Assembly: GCF_900188005.1 (NCBI RefSeq)
Contig: NZ_FZNR01000009.1
Location: forward strand, 248,001 to 312,000
Direction of reading: 5' to 3'
DNA length: 64,000 nucleotides
Source: Actinoplanes regularis
GTDB taxonomy: Bacteria; Actinomycetota; Actinomycetes; Mycobacteriales; Micromonosporaceae
Part shown: piece after piece, positions 63,202 to 64,000 of the stretch
Position numbering within the stretch: position 1 is the stretch's first letter
Layout of the letters: each line of letters starts with the position of its first letter
The notes under the pieces: generated by a model
Told to the model about the DNA's origin: nothing
Seen by the model: the letters and a program-made list of their open reading frames with translations, nothing else
Databases searched by the model: none
Program-made: the position numbers and the translations under genes

Positions 63202-64000
63202 GGCACCGGGCCGTCGGCGGGCGCCAGCAGCGTGGCGGCGACGTCGAAGCCGGGACGGCGGAGCACGTACCTGGTGATGCCCCACCGTCGTTCGTTCTCG
63301 GCCAGCTTGGCACGGAGCTCACCCACGGTGCCGGCCATCACGTACGGCGTGAGCGCCACCTCGGCCTCGCTGATCCCCGCCAGCTTCGCCCACTCCGCGT
63401 ACGTCGCGCCGGCGTCATCGGTGACCTCGAGCCGCTGCACCAACGCCTCCACCGGCTTCCCGCCGGTCAGCTCCACCTGCGCGTCCACCTGGTCGGGGTG
63501 GTACCGCGCCTCGTGCATGTGCCCGTCGGCCAGGGTCCGGCCCAGCCCGGAGAGCCCGATCAGGTCGGCGTGTTCCGCGGCCCACCGCAGCAGCCGGGTG
63601 TTGCCCCCGCCGAACATCAGCGGCACCCGCTCCCGCACCGGGCGCGGCTTCTCCATCCCGTCACCGGCCAGCAGCCGCACGGTCGCCTCGGCCACCGCGA
63701 TGCAGTGGTCCACGCGCTCACGCACGCTCGGACGCTCCCGGCCGACCGCGGCCCACTCCGCGGGGGTGTGCCCGGCCCCGATGCCGAGGATCGCCCGGCC
63801 GCCGGAGACCAGGTCGAGGGTGGCCACGTCGGAGGCGATCAGGATCGGCTCGCGGACGCCGGCGTTCAGCACGTTCGACCCGAGCTGGATCGTGCTGGTG
63901 ACGGCGGCCGCGGCGGCCAGCGCCACGAACGGCGACGCGCAGGTGCCCGGGTGATCGGCGGCGTAGAGGGCGGCGAAGCCGGCGGCCTCGGCACGCCGGG
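63198..64000 (-). CDS. LLM-class (F420-type) oxidoreductase, N-terminus cut by the window edge
   Basis: The frame stays open to the edge; about 267 C-terminal residues are present. The upstream-most visible sequence AEAAGFAALYAADHPGTCAS matches the early part of F420-dependent luciferase-like oxidoreductases. SGGRAILGIGAGHTPAEWAA and REPILIASDVATLDLVSGGR are also typical, and VPLMFGGGNTRLLRWAAEHA is the second glycine-rich loop. It lacks the repeat insertion found in the LLM gene at 18238. Substrate unknown. Confidence 0.88.
   Translation of the reverse strand, partial: RRAEAAGFAALYAADHPGTCASPFVALAAAAAVTSTIQLGSNVLNAGVREPILIASDVATLDLVSGGRAILGIGAGHTPAEWAAVGRERPSVRERVDHCIAVAEATVRLLAGDGMEKPRPVRERVPLMFGGGNTRLLRWAAEHADLIGLSGLGRTLADGHMHEARYHPDQVDAQVELTGGKPVEALVQRLEVTDDAGATYAEWAKLAGISEAEVALTPYVMAGTVGELRAKLAENERRWGITRYVLRRPGFDVAATLLAPADGPVP

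Overview
The window is high-GC DNA with GTG and TTG starts, leaderless-type promoters and actinobacterial hallmark genes: mec-cysO-cysM, a mycothiol-dependent formaldehyde dehydrogenase, an M20 hydrolase in the histidine pathway, and an FxSxx-COOH peptide. Together with a compact type IV pilus operon this suggests a Micromonosporaceae actinomycete, most likely Actinoplanes or a close relative. This assignment is an inference from gene content; no rRNA or other marker is present.

Layout. 0-8.4 kb: the end of a membrane protein gene, then a histidine utilisation operon (RpiR-type regulator, hutU, M20 hydrolase, hutF, hutI, hutH). A duplicated leader creates a 22-codon micro-ORF coupled to hutI. 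8.4-17.8 kb: a housekeeping block resembling the mycobacterial Rv1330c-Rv1341 neighbourhood (rdgB, rph, MBL hydrolase, cysM, cysO, mec, DUF2017, clpS, pncB), with a glycosyltransferase inserted, no murI or rhomboid gene, and pncA and a GNAT gene added. 17.8-19.95 kb: a minisatellite hotspot with four unrelated tandem arrays. One array is expanded inside a luciferase-like oxidoreductase, and two look like reiterations of the 3' end of the adjacent gene. 19.9-30.2 kb: MFS transporter, cytochrome c oxidase subunit I, FAD monooxygenase, GH63-type glycosidase, MarR-mscR, cupin, and a PAS-GGDEF-EAL protein.

30.5-46.5 kb is an accessory-looking region. It holds a 1418-residue SF1 helicase-nuclease with an unknown partner; a small SF1 helicase, a Beta-family protein and a primase-polymerase in a row; a GAF-PP2C phosphatase; a two-gene operon of a RecB/Cas4-like nuclease (probable Fe-S cluster) with an unknown partner; and two YbaB-like genes. 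46.6-52.5 kb carries an FxSxx-COOH set: a 62-residue peptide ending FNSAL, an HEXXH protein directly behind it, a membrane GGDEF-EAL protein, and the FxsT-type NB-ARC/TPR protein. No radical SAM maturase, the usual FxSxx partner, lies in the window. This is the strongest candidate for an unusual system here.

52.5-55.2 kb: STAS protein, MFS transporter, GlxA-type regulator. 55.2-63.2 kb: pilB-pilT-pilC-pilA-pilD-pilM-pilN-pilO, preceded by a FliA/WhiG-like promoter match, which would fit pili made at a motile or sporulation stage. The window ends inside a second LLM oxidoreductase. Three convergent gene pairs end in a shared CTAG, so the two stop codons overlap. At least seven genes have a TAnnnT hexamer exactly 6 nt before the start codon, the signature of leaderless mRNAs.
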